Shown: positions 24,693 to 32,342, counted from the first letter of the stretch. The stretch is DNA of 64,000 nucleotides from Phycisphaeraceae bacterium (GCA_019636675.1 JAHBXC010000001.1:496001-560000), one strand, 5' to 3'. The notes: generated from the sequence alone by a model not told the origin. Translations and numbers: made by a program.

Positions 24693-25565
24693 TCACTCCT
24701 CCTGCTCGACCGCCTCGCGCTCTGCATCGCTCCCCCAAGCCCGCTCCCTCGCCGCCAGCGTCGGGTCGAGCACTTCCGGGGGGTACTCGATCCACTCCAG
24801 CCGCAGCCCCGTCGGGGGCAGCGTGGGCCCGGCGAGCGTGCGATCGCCGCTGCGCAGCGCCTCCGCGACGCGCTCGGCCCCCATCCGCCCCTTGCCCATC
24901 TCCACGAGCGTCCCGGCGACGATGCGCACCATGTTGTGCAGGAACCCGTTGCCGCTGATGTCGATGGTGATGCGCCCGTCGTCCTGTCTGACCACCTCGC
25001 ACACGTGGACGGTCCGCACCGTGGTCTTCCTGCCGTGGCCCGCCTTGGCAAACGCCGCGAAGTCGTGCTCGCCCACCAGCAGCGCGGCGCCCTCGCGCAT
25101 CGCGTCGACATCCAGCGACGCGCCCGGGCGCATCTGCACATGGTGGACGAACCTTCGATCCCACAGCGGCCTGCCCCCCCCGTCGCGCAGCGAATAGCGG
25201 TACCCCTTCGACGACGCGTCCGAGATCGGCTGGAAGCACGCCCTTACCGGGAAGCACTCGAGCGCCACGATGTCTTCGGGCAGTCTCGCGTTGATCGCGG
25301 CCAGCAGCGACTCGTCCGGCGCACCCACCCTGTCCGATGCGTCCGATCGCGTGAACGCCGCGACCTGCCCCGCCGCGTGCACGCCGGCGTCGGTGCGGCT
25401 CGCACCCTGTATATGCACCGGTTCGCGTATGGCCTCGCGCACGGCGCGCCGGACAATCGCCTGCACCGTGCGCACCGATTCGACCTCCGCGCCCTCGCGG
25501 GTCTGGATCTGCCACCCCGAGAAATCGGTCCCGTCGTACGCGAGTTTCAGCAGGAATCTGGCCAC
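24693..25565 (-). CDS. truA: tRNA pseudouridine(38-40) synthase TruA
   Basis: TruA makes pseudouridine at positions 38-40 of the tRNA anticodon arm. From the GTG at 25565 the protein has 290 residues and starts at the family's usual point, ARFLLKLAYDGTDFSGWQ. The catalytic Asp59 is in GASRTDAGVHA. Further motifs are FQPISDASSKGYRYSL, HDFAAFAKAG and GNGFLHNMVRIVAGTLVEMG. A TTG at 25595 would add ten residues; neither start has a clear ribosome binding site. The C-terminus has an acidic extension of about 25 residues. Confidence 0.95.
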   Translation of the reverse strand: MARFLLKLAYDGTDFSGWQIQTREGAEVESVRTVQAIVRRAVREAIREPVHIQGASRTDAGVHAAGQVAAFTRSDASDRVGAPDESLLAAINARLPEDIVALECFPVRACFQPISDASSKGYRYSLRDGGGRPLWDRRFVHHVQMRPGASLDVDAMREGAALLVGEHDFAAFAKAGHGRKTTVRTVHVCEVVRQDDGRITIDISGNGFLHNMVRIVAGTLVEMGKGRMGAERVAEALRSGDRTLAGPTLPPTGLRLEWIEYPPEVLDPTLAARERAWGSDAEREAVEQEE

Positions 25566-25793
25566 GCGACCCAGCGTAGGCCCGCTGGACGCCAAGGCAT
25601 CGGCGCGAGTGATGACCTCGCCCGGTCAGCGTGTCTCAAATCTGTGTCATTCCGACCGGAACCGGCGCAATCCGGGGTGCGAATCAGCCAAGGAGCGAGA
25701 GATCCCCACTCGCGGCCAGACCGGCGACGCGTTGCCTGACCAGCGACGCCCAGACCCGCCGACCCGCCGCGACACAAGGGGGGACCGTAAACA
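25566..25793. other. Intergenic region between truA and the P-loop protein
   Basis: Together with the terminator after it, this 305-base gap separates two minus-strand genes. I see no supported gene or RNA in it apart from the structured hairpin at 25794-25850. It should contain the truA promoter, but no convincing -35/-10 pair stands out. Confidence 0.5.
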
Positions 25794-25850
25794 ACCCCGT
25801 CGGCCCGGTCGCTTGAGTGCGCAGCGACCCCCGACGGGGTTTGTCGTTTT
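25794..25850. terminator. Compound hairpin, probable bidirectional terminator
   Basis: An outer 10-bp stem (ACCCCGTCGG at 25794-25803 with CCGACGGGGT at 25831-25840) encloses a 7-bp stem (GGTCGCT at 25807-25813 with AGCGACC at 25823-25829). T-rich tracts follow on both strands: TTGTCGTTTTTC on plus and TTGTTTAC on minus. It lies 31 bases beyond the stop of the minus-strand P-loop gene, its likely client. No plus-strand transcript ending here is known. Confidence 0.65.
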
Positions 25851-25870
25851 TCTGCATATGCGTGCGCCGC

Positions 25871-26989
25871 TCAGTGCCCGAAGAGGTTCGTCTGCGCGAA
25901 CATGCCGCGCTCCTCGAAGTGCGCCATCGCTTCCTCGACCGAGCCGAAGACCTTCGTCGCCGTCTCGGTGATGAAGGGCGAGGGCGCCTTCCTGGGCTTC
26001 CACACCACGTACACCTCTTTGGTGTGCTCGAAGGCGTGGTGCAGTTCGCGCTCGACGCCCGACGACAGCCCCGGCACGCCCCCCGGCAGTTCCGGGATGT
26101 ACGAGCAGATCATGTCGCTCTGGTCGACGAGTTTGAAGTCGCGCATGTAGATCTGCCCGTCGATGTCGCCCGCGATGTCCAGCACGCCGCGCACAGGAAC
26201 GCGGATGTTCACCGCGCCGCCCCGCTCGCCGCTGGGATGGATCGTGGTCTCGACGAAGTCCTTGCCGTCCTTGGCCGCCGCGATCGCCCGGTCCAGCAGC
26301 AGCTTCTCGTCGACGTCGCCCGGGTCGAACGCGATGAACTTCTCGGCCAGCGCCGCCCGGAACTGGTCGATCTCCGCGAGCACCGCCGGCATCCCGACGA
26401 CGTGGCTCATCGGGAAGCTCGGGTACACCTTCTTCATCTCCGGGCGGCACACCAGGCGGAACATCGTCCGCGTGTTCTCGCCCGTCCGCCCCCGGCTGAA
26501 GATGTAGAACGGCTTGCGCATCGCGTTCGCCATCATCTCGGTCGCGAGGATCTCCTCCTCGCGCCACACCATCAGGTCCTTCAGCGTCGCGTCGACCTCG
26601 TGCTCGCTGTGCAGGCGCCAGTGCACCGTCTCGATGTTGTCCACCAGGCACACGAACATGTCCGGCTCGAACCGCTCGACCTGATCGAAGTCGATCGCGC
26701 TGAACAGCCCGTGGCGCCAGCGGAAGGTCGCGTGCGAGTTGACCATCACATGCTGCTTGCCCGCGCTCTCGCCGATCACATCCCGGAACACCGCCCGGCG
26801 CAGGGACTGCAGGCGGCTGAGGGGCAGGTCGAGGATCCGCCCCGGGCGCACGTCCCGCGCCTCGGCGTACATCATCTGTCCGATGTTGAACAGGTCGACC
26901 GACTCCCCCTGCGCGCCGGCAAAGTCACGAACCCCGCTCAGGAACGGGGTCTTGTCCATGCCCACCTGTCCGGTCACAAGCACCCGCAT
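25871..26989 (-). CDS. P-loop kinase-like protein with nucleoside deoxyribosyltransferase-like C-terminus
   Basis: The 372-residue protein starts MRVLVTGQVGMDKTPFLSG, a P-loop of the adenylate-kinase-like type with an unusual Asp before Lys-Thr. The middle has features of a nucleotide kinase (FLVDNIETVHWRL is rendered here as FVCLVDNIETVHWRL). From about residue 245 the pattern changes: IYMRDFKLVDQSDMICSYIP, SSGVERELHHAFEHTKEVYV and PSPFITETATKVF recall the nucleoside 2-deoxyribosyltransferase fold, with the D..D and SSGV.EL elements. I infer a two-domain protein acting on nucleotides, but the reaction is unknown. A single gene with its own terminator, it diverges from the zinc-ribbon membrane protein. 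Confidence 0.78.
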   Translation of the reverse strand: MRVLVTGQVGMDKTPFLSGVRDFAGAQGESVDLFNIGQMMYAEARDVRPGRILDLPLSRLQSLRRAVFRDVIGESAGKQHVMVNSHATFRWRHGLFSAIDFDQVERFEPDMFVCLVDNIETVHWRLHSEHEVDATLKDLMVWREEEILATEMMANAMRKPFYIFSRGRTGENTRTMFRLVCRPEMKKVYPSFPMSHVVGMPAVLAEIDQFRAALAEKFIAFDPGDVDEKLLLDRAIAAAKDGKDFVETTIHPSGERGGAVNIRVPVRGVLDIAGDIDGQIYMRDFKLVDQSDMICSYIPELPGGVPGLSSGVERELHHAFEHTKEVYVVWKPRKAPSPFITETATKVFGSVEEAMAHFEERGMFAQTNLFGH

Positions 26990-27076
26990 GCGCGACGCTC
27001 CTCGCTGGTCGACCTCGGTTCTCGGACGCGCCCGACGCCCGCCGCGCGCGTGACCAAGGGTATGCCCACACCCCCC

Positions 27077-27104
27077 TTGAAACGCCGCGAAGGTTTTGTA
27101 TCTT
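27077..27104 (+). promoter_or_regulatory. Promoter of the zinc-ribbon membrane protein gene
   Basis: TTGAAA (27077-27082), 16 bases, then TATCTT (27099-27104). Transcription would begin near 27111, only about two bases before the ATG at 27113, implying a leaderless message. Confidence 0.5.
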
Positions 27105-27112
27105 TCTCTGCC

Positions 27113-28135
27113 ATGATCAACTTCCGGTGTTCCTGCGGCGCCCCCATCGGCATGCCAGACCACGCGGCGGGCAAGACCGCCAAATGCATGACCTGCGGCT
27201 CGCGCCTCGTCGTCCCCGCCCTCACCCAGTCTCCCGTCGCCGCTCCGGCAGCCCCGGACGACGACATCCCCCTCGAACTCGAGCCCGAGCCGCCGCGCCC
27301 GGTCACCCGCGCGCCCACCGCCCTGCCGCCCCGCGAGCCGGAACGACCCGCTGCGCTCCACACAAAGTACACCACCGCATCTTCAGAGGCGCACGCCTCC
27401 GCAAGGCAGGCGCGGAAGCAGAGGGGCTACTTCGCCGACGCCCTGGCGAGTTTCCTGATCCCGCTCACGCCCCTCGGCCTCGTCGCGATGACCGGACTGA
27501 CCACCCTCCTGGTGATCATGAACATCATCCCGATCCTCGTGGTCGCAATCCTCGCGATGCTCATCGCCTACGGCGCTCTGGCGGCGTACTGCTTCGAGGT
27601 GATCGTCGATACCGCCGGCGGAGAAGACTCGCTCCCCATGCCCGCCGGCATCGAGGAATGGGCATCGGACCTCCCCGAAGCGCTGATCGCCATGGTCGCG
27701 ACCATCCTCGCGACATTCTTCCCGATGATCCTCGTCGGCACTCTGTTCCCCATGATCGGGATCTCGGACGAGGCCACGGACATCGCCATGCTCGTCGCGA
27801 TGGCTGCCGGCGTGTTCATCTTCCCAGTCGCAATCCTCTGCGTCGCGATGGGCGGCATGGGCACGCTCCTCCGCCCCGATTACCACATCCGGACGATCCT
27901 CTCTGCGCCCGGGCAGTATCTGCTGATCTGGTGCATGCTGCTGCTGGTCTTTGCCGTTCAGGTCGGCGTGGGCCTCCTGCTTGAGAGCGAGGATGCCAGC
28001 GAAGGATTCCTCGCCTTCCTCCTGACAATCGCCGTGTCGAGCCTTCTCACGGTCTACGGGCTCATCGTGACGATGCGCCAGATCGGCCTCTTCTACCGCC
28101 ACTTCTCCGACCGCTTCCCCTGGTCCGCCGGCTGA
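27113..28135 (+). CDS. Membrane protein with N-terminal zinc ribbon
   Basis: The 340-residue protein opens with a zinc-ribbon pattern, FRCSCGAPIGMPDHAAGKTA followed by CMTCGS: four cysteines in C-x-C and C-xx-C pairs. A Pro/Glu-rich linker follows (residues about 45-95). From about 110 there are roughly six hydrophobic helices, including LVAMTGLTTLLVIMNIIPIL and ILVVAILAMLIAYGALAAYC. The same ribbon-plus-membrane plan occurs in many planctomycete proteins of unknown function. I cannot assign a role. It diverges from the P-loop gene. Confidence 0.8.
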   Translation: MINFRCSCGAPIGMPDHAAGKTAKCMTCGSRLVVPALTQSPVAAPAAPDDDIPLELEPEPPRPVTRAPTALPPREPERPAALHTKYTTASSEAHASARQARKQRGYFADALASFLIPLTPLGLVAMTGLTTLLVIMNIIPILVVAILAMLIAYGALAAYCFEVIVDTAGGEDSLPMPAGIEEWASDLPEALIAMVATILATFFPMILVGTLFPMIGISDEATDIAMLVAMAAGVFIFPVAILCVAMGGMGTLLRPDYHIRTILSAPGQYLLIWCMLLLVFAVQVGVGLLLESEDASEGFLAFLLTIAVSSLLTVYGLIVTMRQIGLFYRHFSDRFPWSAG

Positions 28136-28164
28136 AAAGACAGCGCGGGCCTTCCGACCCGCGC
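28134..28164 (-). terminator. Intrinsic terminator of the HAF-repeat gene
   Basis: A 7-bp stem GCGCGGG (28143-28149) / CCCGCGC (28158-28164) with an 8-nt loop is followed on the minus strand by TGTCTTTTC. It lies about 27 bases past the stop of the HAF-repeat gene and touches the stop of the convergent plus-strand gene. Confidence 0.65.
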
Positions 28165-28190
28165 CGCCCGCTTCGGTTTGATCCGTTCAC

Positions 28191-29321
28191 TCACCGACGC
28201 CGGCGCGCCGTCAGCACGCCCGCGAGCGCGAGCACCGCCGCCCCGCCCGGCGCAGGAACCACCGTCAGGACGAAGCCCGACAGCGTCCCGTCCTTCATCA
28301 GCCCCGTCCCCACGATCTGATTCAGGTCGTTGATGCTCGTCGCTTCGAGCAGTTCCACGAACCCGACCTCCGCGAGGTTGTCGACCAGCAGCGCCAGCTC
28401 GAGCGCCCGACCGTCGAGGTACAGCGTCGCCGCGTTGGCCGGCTCGCTGAAGCCGAACGAGCGCCCGACGATCCACCCGTTGTTGTTGATCGACAGCGCG
28501 TCGCTCTCCTCGTACTGCGAGCCCTCGAGGATGCCGAGGTTCACCCAGTCGCCCGGGCGCTCGGTGTCGAACAGCGCCGCGCGCGGCGCGCTCGCGCCGT
28601 CGTTCGCGAGACCAACGACCTGACCGAGATCGTTGATGTCGAACGCGCGGCTGAAGGTCCGCCCGAGGGGCCCAAGGTCGATCGTCTCGCCGTACGAGTC
28701 ACCCTCGCGCCGCGTCAACGCCGCGCGATCGGGCGAGAACAGCCGGTACGAGAACCCGACGACATCGCCCGCCTCGTTGATCGCGGTGTTCTTCGACTGG
28801 TTGTTGCCCTCGATCGTCCCAACATCCACGATCTCGCCCCCGAGCGAGTACACCAGCCCCTGTCGCTGCGCCGGCCCGAGCCGACGAGAGCCGACCATCT
28901 GGCCCGACTCGTTGATGTCGAAGACCTCGGTCCCCCCGGTGGGGTCCCAGATCTGCCCGACATTGACCACCTGACCGTTCGGCTGCCACAGCAGCGCCTC
29001 GGTCTGCCCGTCGGTGCGATAGCCGTAGCCGACGACCTGCCCGGCGTCGTTGAGGTTCATCGCGAGCGTCTCGCTCGTGGCGCTGAGCCCGGCGAGCTCG
29101 ACCATCCCGCCGCCATCCGTCCACCGATACGCGCCGACAGTCCCGTTCGCGCGCACGAACTGACCCACCACCACCCCGTGGTTGTTGATCGCCAGCCCGA
29201 GCGACTCAGCGCCGCCGATCGCCTCGATCCGCTGCGCCGTGAACCGGGGAGCGGTGGCGCCCGCCCACGCCGACGACGCGAGCGCCAGCAGGCCCGCGCC
29301 GACCAAACACATCTTGCTCAT
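28191..29321 (-). CDS. Secreted HAF-repeat protein with PEP-CTERM-like tail
   Basis: The 376-residue protein has a signal peptide (MCLVGAGLLALASSAWAGAT) and a series of HAF-type repeats built around INNHGVVVGQF, LNDAGQVVGYG, INESGQMVGS, INEAGDVVGFS, INDLGQVVGLA, INNNGWIVGRS and INDLNQIVGTG, about one per 45-50 residues. It probably forms a beta-propeller-like extracellular domain. It ends VVPAPGGAAVLALAGVLTAR plus RRR: a Pro-rich motif, hydrophobic stretch and Arg cluster like a PEP-CTERM sorting signal. No exosortase is in the window. The ATG at 29321 is chosen because an AAAGGAG site lies six bases upstream; a GTG at 29339 has none. Confidence 0.88.
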   Translation of the reverse strand: MSKMCLVGAGLLALASSAWAGATAPRFTAQRIEAIGGAESLGLAINNHGVVVGQFVRANGTVGAYRWTDGGGMVELAGLSATSETLAMNLNDAGQVVGYGYRTDGQTEALLWQPNGQVVNVGQIWDPTGGTEVFDINESGQMVGSRRLGPAQRQGLVYSLGGEIVDVGTIEGNNQSKNTAINEAGDVVGFSYRLFSPDRAALTRREGDSYGETIDLGPLGRTFSRAFDINDLGQVVGLANDGASAPRAALFDTERPGDWVNLGILEGSQYEESDALSINNNGWIVGRSFGFSEPANAATLYLDGRALELALLVDNLAEVGFVELLEATSINDLNQIVGTGLMKDGTLSGFVLTVVPAPGGAAVLALAGVLTARRRR

Positions 29322-29401
29322 CTCGTGCTCCTTTCTCACTCAACCGCCGCGCGCCGCCTTGCGTGGATCGCCTCGACCCCGGCGCGCCGGCGGGAATCAT
29401 T

Positions 29402-29428
29402 CGGAGGAAAACGGTCATGGTTCCTCCG
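29402..29428. repeat. Hairpin in the HAF-gene leader
   Basis: CGGAGGAA (29402-29409) and TTCCTCCG (29421-29428) form a perfect 8-bp stem with an 11-nt loop, about 80 bases upstream of the HAF-repeat gene start. One arm reads as a Shine-Dalgarno sequence on the minus strand, just before an ATG in another frame. Role unknown. Confidence 0.4.
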
Positions 29429-29529
29429 GAATTTGAGCGGCAACCAGCCGGCGCGCATGACACGCGATCGCGGAATTACCCAGCACAGCACCCGCCGCCC
29501 GGACGAGTGAGCCCCCGGGCTTCCTCTAG

Positions 29530-29558
29530 AAAAAAACGCGGGCATCGCTGCCCGCGTT
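29530..29558 (-). terminator. Intrinsic terminator after the dockerin-like frame
   Basis: AACGCGGGCA (29535-29544) pairs with TGCCCGCGTT (29549-29558), a 10-bp stem with the loop TCGC. Seven T residues follow on the minus strand. It lies 39 bases after the stop of the dockerin-like frame, suggesting that a minus-strand transcript does end here. Confidence 0.8.
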
Positions 29559-29597
29559 CTCTCCACATCCCCCCCATCTCCTCATTCGTCACCGGCG

Positions 29598-29798
29598 TCA
29601 CTCGCAGGCGCGCACAACATCGCGCAAGACCTCGTGCAGATCGAGATCAACGAACCCGTCGCGATCGATGTCGCCCGCCTTGTTCCGTATTCCCCCGGCG
29701 TTGCTTGAACTTGCGATGCGTCTCCGCACTCCATCCATACTCCTGCCCCGCGCCGCCATCGCGCCGGACTGTGCGCCGAAAACGCACAAAGCCGCCAC
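29598..29798 (-). CDS. Short dockerin-like protein or gene remnant
   Basis: A 66-codon frame from a GTG encodes an N-terminus that resembles part of a signal peptide (AALCVFGAQSGAMA) and ends KAGDIDRDGFVDLDLHEVLR followed by DVVRACE. The D-x-D-x-D-G loop and following helix match a dockerin/EF-hand repeat of the kind found at the C-terminus of planctomycete secreted proteins. The start is poor: no ribosome binding site, and basic residues that would suit a signal peptide lie upstream without a start codon. I suspect a truncated or decaying gene. A strong terminator follows. Confidence 0.4.
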   Translation of the reverse strand: MAALCVFGAQSGAMAARGRSMDGVRRRIASSSNAGGIRNKAGDIDRDGFVDLDLHEVLRDVVRACE

Positions 29799-29901
29799 GA
29801 TGGAACACGCGTGTGTTCGATCGTGCCGGCCCTTCGCTCGCCAGAAAGCCCTGAAAACCGAGCTTTCCTGCGTCTCGTCAACCGACGGTGGTTCTCTGTT
29901 G

Positions 29902-29967
29902 TCACCGGCGAAACATCGTTGCTTTCACCGTGCGAAACATTACTTTCCACCCCCCTCCGAAAGCAAC
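29902..29967. repeat. Tandem direct repeats and an inverted repeat
   Basis: TCACCGGCGAAACAT (29902-29916) recurs as TCACCGTGCGAAACAT (29925-29940), 23 bases on, about two helical turns. GTTGCTTTC (29918-29926) recurs inverted as GAAAGCAAC (29959-29967). The arrangement, 100-170 bases upstream of the DUF2294 gene, looks like a regulator binding site, but no regulator is identified. Confidence 0.45.
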
Positions 29968-30070
29968 ATTGGTGTACAATTTTTTTGACTGTTCGCCGCT
30001 ATCCCTGCGCCAAGGAAAACATCTGCCAGGGCAGAGTCACCTACGCCCAATCCCCGAGAGAGCGTGCTCG

Positions 30071-30457
30071 ATGAAGACCAGAGGAGAGATCGAGGACGGT
30101 ATCTGCGCAGGCATGATCCGCTTCGAACAGGAGTACATGGGGCGAGGGCCGAAGCACATCGACGCCCACCTCGTCGGCAACATGCTCATCGTCCGCATGC
30201 ACGACGTCCTCACCGCCGCCGAGAAGCACTTGGTCACGACACGACCCCCCGAGGACGGACGCGAACTCGTGCAGAGGATGCGCGCCAAACTCCTCGAAGC
30301 CGCCCGTCCGGCCCTCGACCTCCTCGCCGAGAGCGTCTGCGGCGTCAAGCCGGTGACCACACATCACCATGTCTGCACCGCTTCCGGCGAAGAGATCGTC
30401 GTCTTCTCGCTGAGCACGACGCCGACCGTCCGCGACAAGCCGAACCACCGACCGTAA
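30071..30457 (+). CDS. DUF2294 family protein
   Basis: The 128-residue protein matches the DUF2294 pattern: an N-terminal helix ([20 protein letters not shown]), the [20 protein letters not shown] core, LTAAEKHLV, a helical middle with [20 protein letters not shown], and a final strand [11 protein letters not shown]. The family has no established function that I can cite. The ATG at 30071 is chosen because it sits at the family's usual start; only a weak GAGAG precedes it. It stands alone, 151 bases before sucD, on the same strand. Confidence 0.83.
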   Translation: MKTRGEIEDGICAGMIRFEQEYMGRGPKHIDAHLVGNMLIVRMHDVLTAAEKHLVTTRPPEDGRELVQRMRAKLLEAARPALDLLAESVCGVKPVTTHHHVCTASGEEIVVFSLSTTPTVRDKPNHRP

Positions 30458-30608
30458 CGGGCGGCGCAGTCGGTGGGCAGGTTCCGAGACCTCCAACCCG
30501 CTTTCTCGCCTCCCGAGGGCTGGTTCTTCGCCCGCTCCCAGGGCTTCCACGCCTATCCTCCCGACCCGAATCCAACCGTCCCCGAACCCGCGCCGGAGCC
30601 CCTCCACT

Positions 30609-31592
30609 ATGGCCATCCTCGTCGACGCCAACACCAAGGTCATCTGCCAGGGCATCACCGGCTCGTTCGGCGCCCTCCACACCCGCGGCTGCTACCACTA
30701 CGGCACCAAAATGGTCGGGGGCGTCACCCCGGGCAAGGGTGGCACGAAGGACGACAACGGGCTCCCCATCTTCAACACCGTCAAGGACGCCGTGCACGCG
30801 ACCGGCGCCAGCGCGACGATGATCTTCGTCCCGCCCCCCTTCGCCGCCGACGCGATCCTCGAAGCCGCCGACGCCGGCGTCAAGGTCATCTGCGCCATCA
30901 CCGAGGGCGTTCCCGTCCAGGACATGGTCAGGACCCGCGCGCTGCTCGACGAGATGAACGCGACGCGCGCCGCGAAGGACCGCATCACGCTCATCGGGCC
31001 CAACTGCCCGGGCGTCATCACCCCCGGACCCAAGACCGGCTCGGGCGATTCGGCGAAGTCCCCCTATACCAACGCCGGCTGCAAGATCGGCATCATGCCC
31101 GGCTACATCCACACGCACATCAGCGAGTCGAAACTCGGCAAGGCCGTCGGCATCGTCTCGCGCTCGGGCACGCTCACCTACGAAGCGGTGTGGCAGACCA
31201 GCCGCCTCGGGCTCGCGCAATCCACCTGCGTTGGCATCGGCGGAGACCCCGTCCGCGGCATGAACCACATCGACACCCTGCGCGCCTTCGAGGAAGACCC
31301 CGACACCCACGGCATCATGCTGATCGGCGAGATCGGCGGGACCGACGAAGAAGCCGCCGCCGCCTTCGCCAAGGCCAATGTCAGCAAGCCGGTCGCTGCG
31401 TTCATCGCCGGGCGCACCGCGCCCCCCGGGCGACGCATGGGCCACGCCGGCGCGATCATCTCCGGGGGCGAGGGCGGCGCCGACTCCAAGATCGCCGCCC
31501 TGCGCGACGCCGGCTTCGAGATCGCCGAGACCCCGGCAGACATGGGCGCCGCCATGGCCCGCGCGATGGGCCTCGAACCCGCGATGGTGTGA
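30609..31592 (+). CDS. sucD: Succinate-CoA ligase alpha subunit
   Basis: SucD is the CoA-binding, phospho-histidine subunit of succinyl-CoA synthetase in the TCA cycle. The 327-residue protein has [92 protein letters not shown] and the phosphorylated His in RMGHAGAII near residue 278. An insertion after ITPGPKTG (about 12 residues) lengthens it from the usual 290. The beta subunit sucC, usually just upstream, is not in the window. A palindromic repeat lies about 75 bases after the stop. Confidence 0.96.
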   Translation: MAILVDANTKVICQGITGSFGALHTRGCYHYGTKMVGGVTPGKGGTKDDNGLPIFNTVKDAVHATGASATMIFVPPPFAADAILEAADAGVKVICAITEGVPVQDMVRTRALLDEMNATRAAKDRITLIGPNCPGVITPGPKTGSGDSAKSPYTNAGCKIGIMPGYIHTHISESKLGKAVGIVSRSGTLTYEAVWQTSRLGLAQSTCVGIGGDPVRGMNHIDTLRAFEEDPDTHGIMLIGEIGGTDEEAAAAFAKANVSKPVAAFIAGRTAPPGRRMGHAGAIISGGEGGADSKIAALRDAGFEIAETPADMGAAMARAMGLEPAMV

Positions 31593-31666
31593 GGGGGAAG
31601 GCACGGGGCACGGGGCACAAGGCAAGAGGCCCGGAACGGCGCGCAGGGCGTGAACGGGCGCTTTCT

Positions 31667-31710
31667 AACCCCCCTCCCGCTCGCGGGAGGGGCTGGGGGA
31701 GGGTCTTCCC
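31667..31710 (+). repeat. Palindromic repeat, fourth copy
   Basis: CCCCCCTCCCGCTCGCGGGA followed by GGGGCTGGGGGAGGGTCTTC, the same element as at 24521-24690. It sits between sucD and the marR promoter. Confidence 0.75.
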
Positions 31711-31738
31711 ACAAAAAACAATCCCCGGGTGATGAACC

Positions 31739-31780
31739 TTGACTTCTCCCCGGACGATATTATTGTTGTCACAGATATCG
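31739..31780 (+). promoter_or_regulatory. marR promoter with candidate operator
   Basis: TTGACT (31739-31744), 16 bases, then TATTGT (31761-31766). Overlapping the -10 is ATTGTTGTCACAGATAT (31762-31778). Its reverse complement has the form ATATCTGT-N3-AACAAT, which is exactly repeated in front of doxX at 32326-32342. Autoregulation by the MarR protein is inferred. Confidence 0.55.
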
Positions 31781-31792
31781 ACGAGACACACA

Positions 31793-32281
31793 ATGCCGCC
31801 TCGCACCCTCCAGCACGAGATCGGGAAGAAGAAGCCCTTCGAGAGCCCCTCCGAAGAGGCCTTCCTCAACATCATCCGCACCGCCTCCACCCTCGAGGGC
31901 GACATCGCCCCAATCCTGCGCGAGCACGGGCTCACCGAATCCTCCTACAACGCCCTGCGCATCCTGCGCGGCCACCACCCCGCCGGCGCGACCTGCGGCA
32001 CGGTCGGCTCGCACATGGTCGTGCGCGTCCCCGATGTCACCCGCCTCCTCGACCGCCTCGAAGAATCCGGCCTGGTCACCCGTGAGCGCAACACCGTCGA
32101 CCGACGCGTCGTCATCGCGAAGATCACCCGCAAGGGCCTCGAGCTGCTCGCAAGACTCGACAAGCCCCTCCTCGACGCGCACGACGCGCAACTCGCACAC
32201 ATGACCCAGCAGGAACTCCGCACGCTCAGCCGCCTGCTCGTGAAGGCCCGCGCCCGCGTCGACGCGCCCCCAACCCAATGA
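31793..32281 (+). CDS. MarR-family transcriptional regulator
   Basis: The 162-residue protein has the MarR layout: dimerisation helices at both ends and a winged helix between. The central part is LTESSYNALRILRGHHPAGA, then VVRVPDVTRLLDRLEESGLV and the wing ERNTVDRRVVIAKITRKG. The N-terminus (about 25 residues) is basic. No cysteine sits in the usual OhrR sensing position; one Cys occurs in GATCGTVG. It probably represses itself and the doxX gene 82 bases downstream. Confidence 0.92.
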   Translation: MPPRTLQHEIGKKKPFESPSEEAFLNIIRTASTLEGDIAPILREHGLTESSYNALRILRGHHPAGATCGTVGSHMVVRVPDVTRLLDRLEESGLVTRERNTVDRRVVIAKITRKGLELLARLDKPLLDAHDAQLAHMTQQELRTLSRLLVKARARVDAPPTQ

Positions 32282-32325
32282 ACCAAACCCGCCCGCGCCC
32301 GTCGCGCGGGCATCGCACGACCTAT

Positions 32326-32342
32326 ATATCTGTTGTAACAAT
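32326..32342 (+). promoter_or_regulatory. Candidate MarR operator in front of doxX
   Basis: ATATCTGTTGTAACAAT lies 21 bases before the doxX GTG and matches the marR-promoter element in inverse orientation at 14 of 17 positions. It contains the palindrome TGTTGTAACA. An AT-rich TATATA at 32323-32328 may be the -10 it overlaps. Confidence 0.5.

Larger units (their letters stand above)
29340..30070. other. 731-base region without a confident gene
   Basis: This stretch separates the HAF-repeat gene from the DUF2294 gene and becomes less GC-rich towards 29900-30000. It holds a leader hairpin (29402-29428), a clear minus-strand terminator (29530-29558), a dockerin-like open frame (29598-29798), and a set of direct and inverted repeats (29902-29967). 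TTGACT at 29985-29990 could be a -35 for the DUF2294 gene, but no -10 fits. It may be the remains of a decayed secreted-protein gene. Confidence 0.5.

Noticed and set aside
29206..29463. Minus-strand upstream frame with GGAGGA before an ATG in the HAF-gene leader
   Set aside because: It overlaps the HAF-repeat signal peptide region in another frame and encodes an Arg/Gly-rich random-like peptide. The GGAGGA is one arm of a hairpin.
32291..32311. Terminator after marR
   Set aside because: GCCCGCGC and GCGCGGGC form a good hairpin, but no T-tract follows on either strand, and the doxX promoter is right after it. Not called as a terminator.
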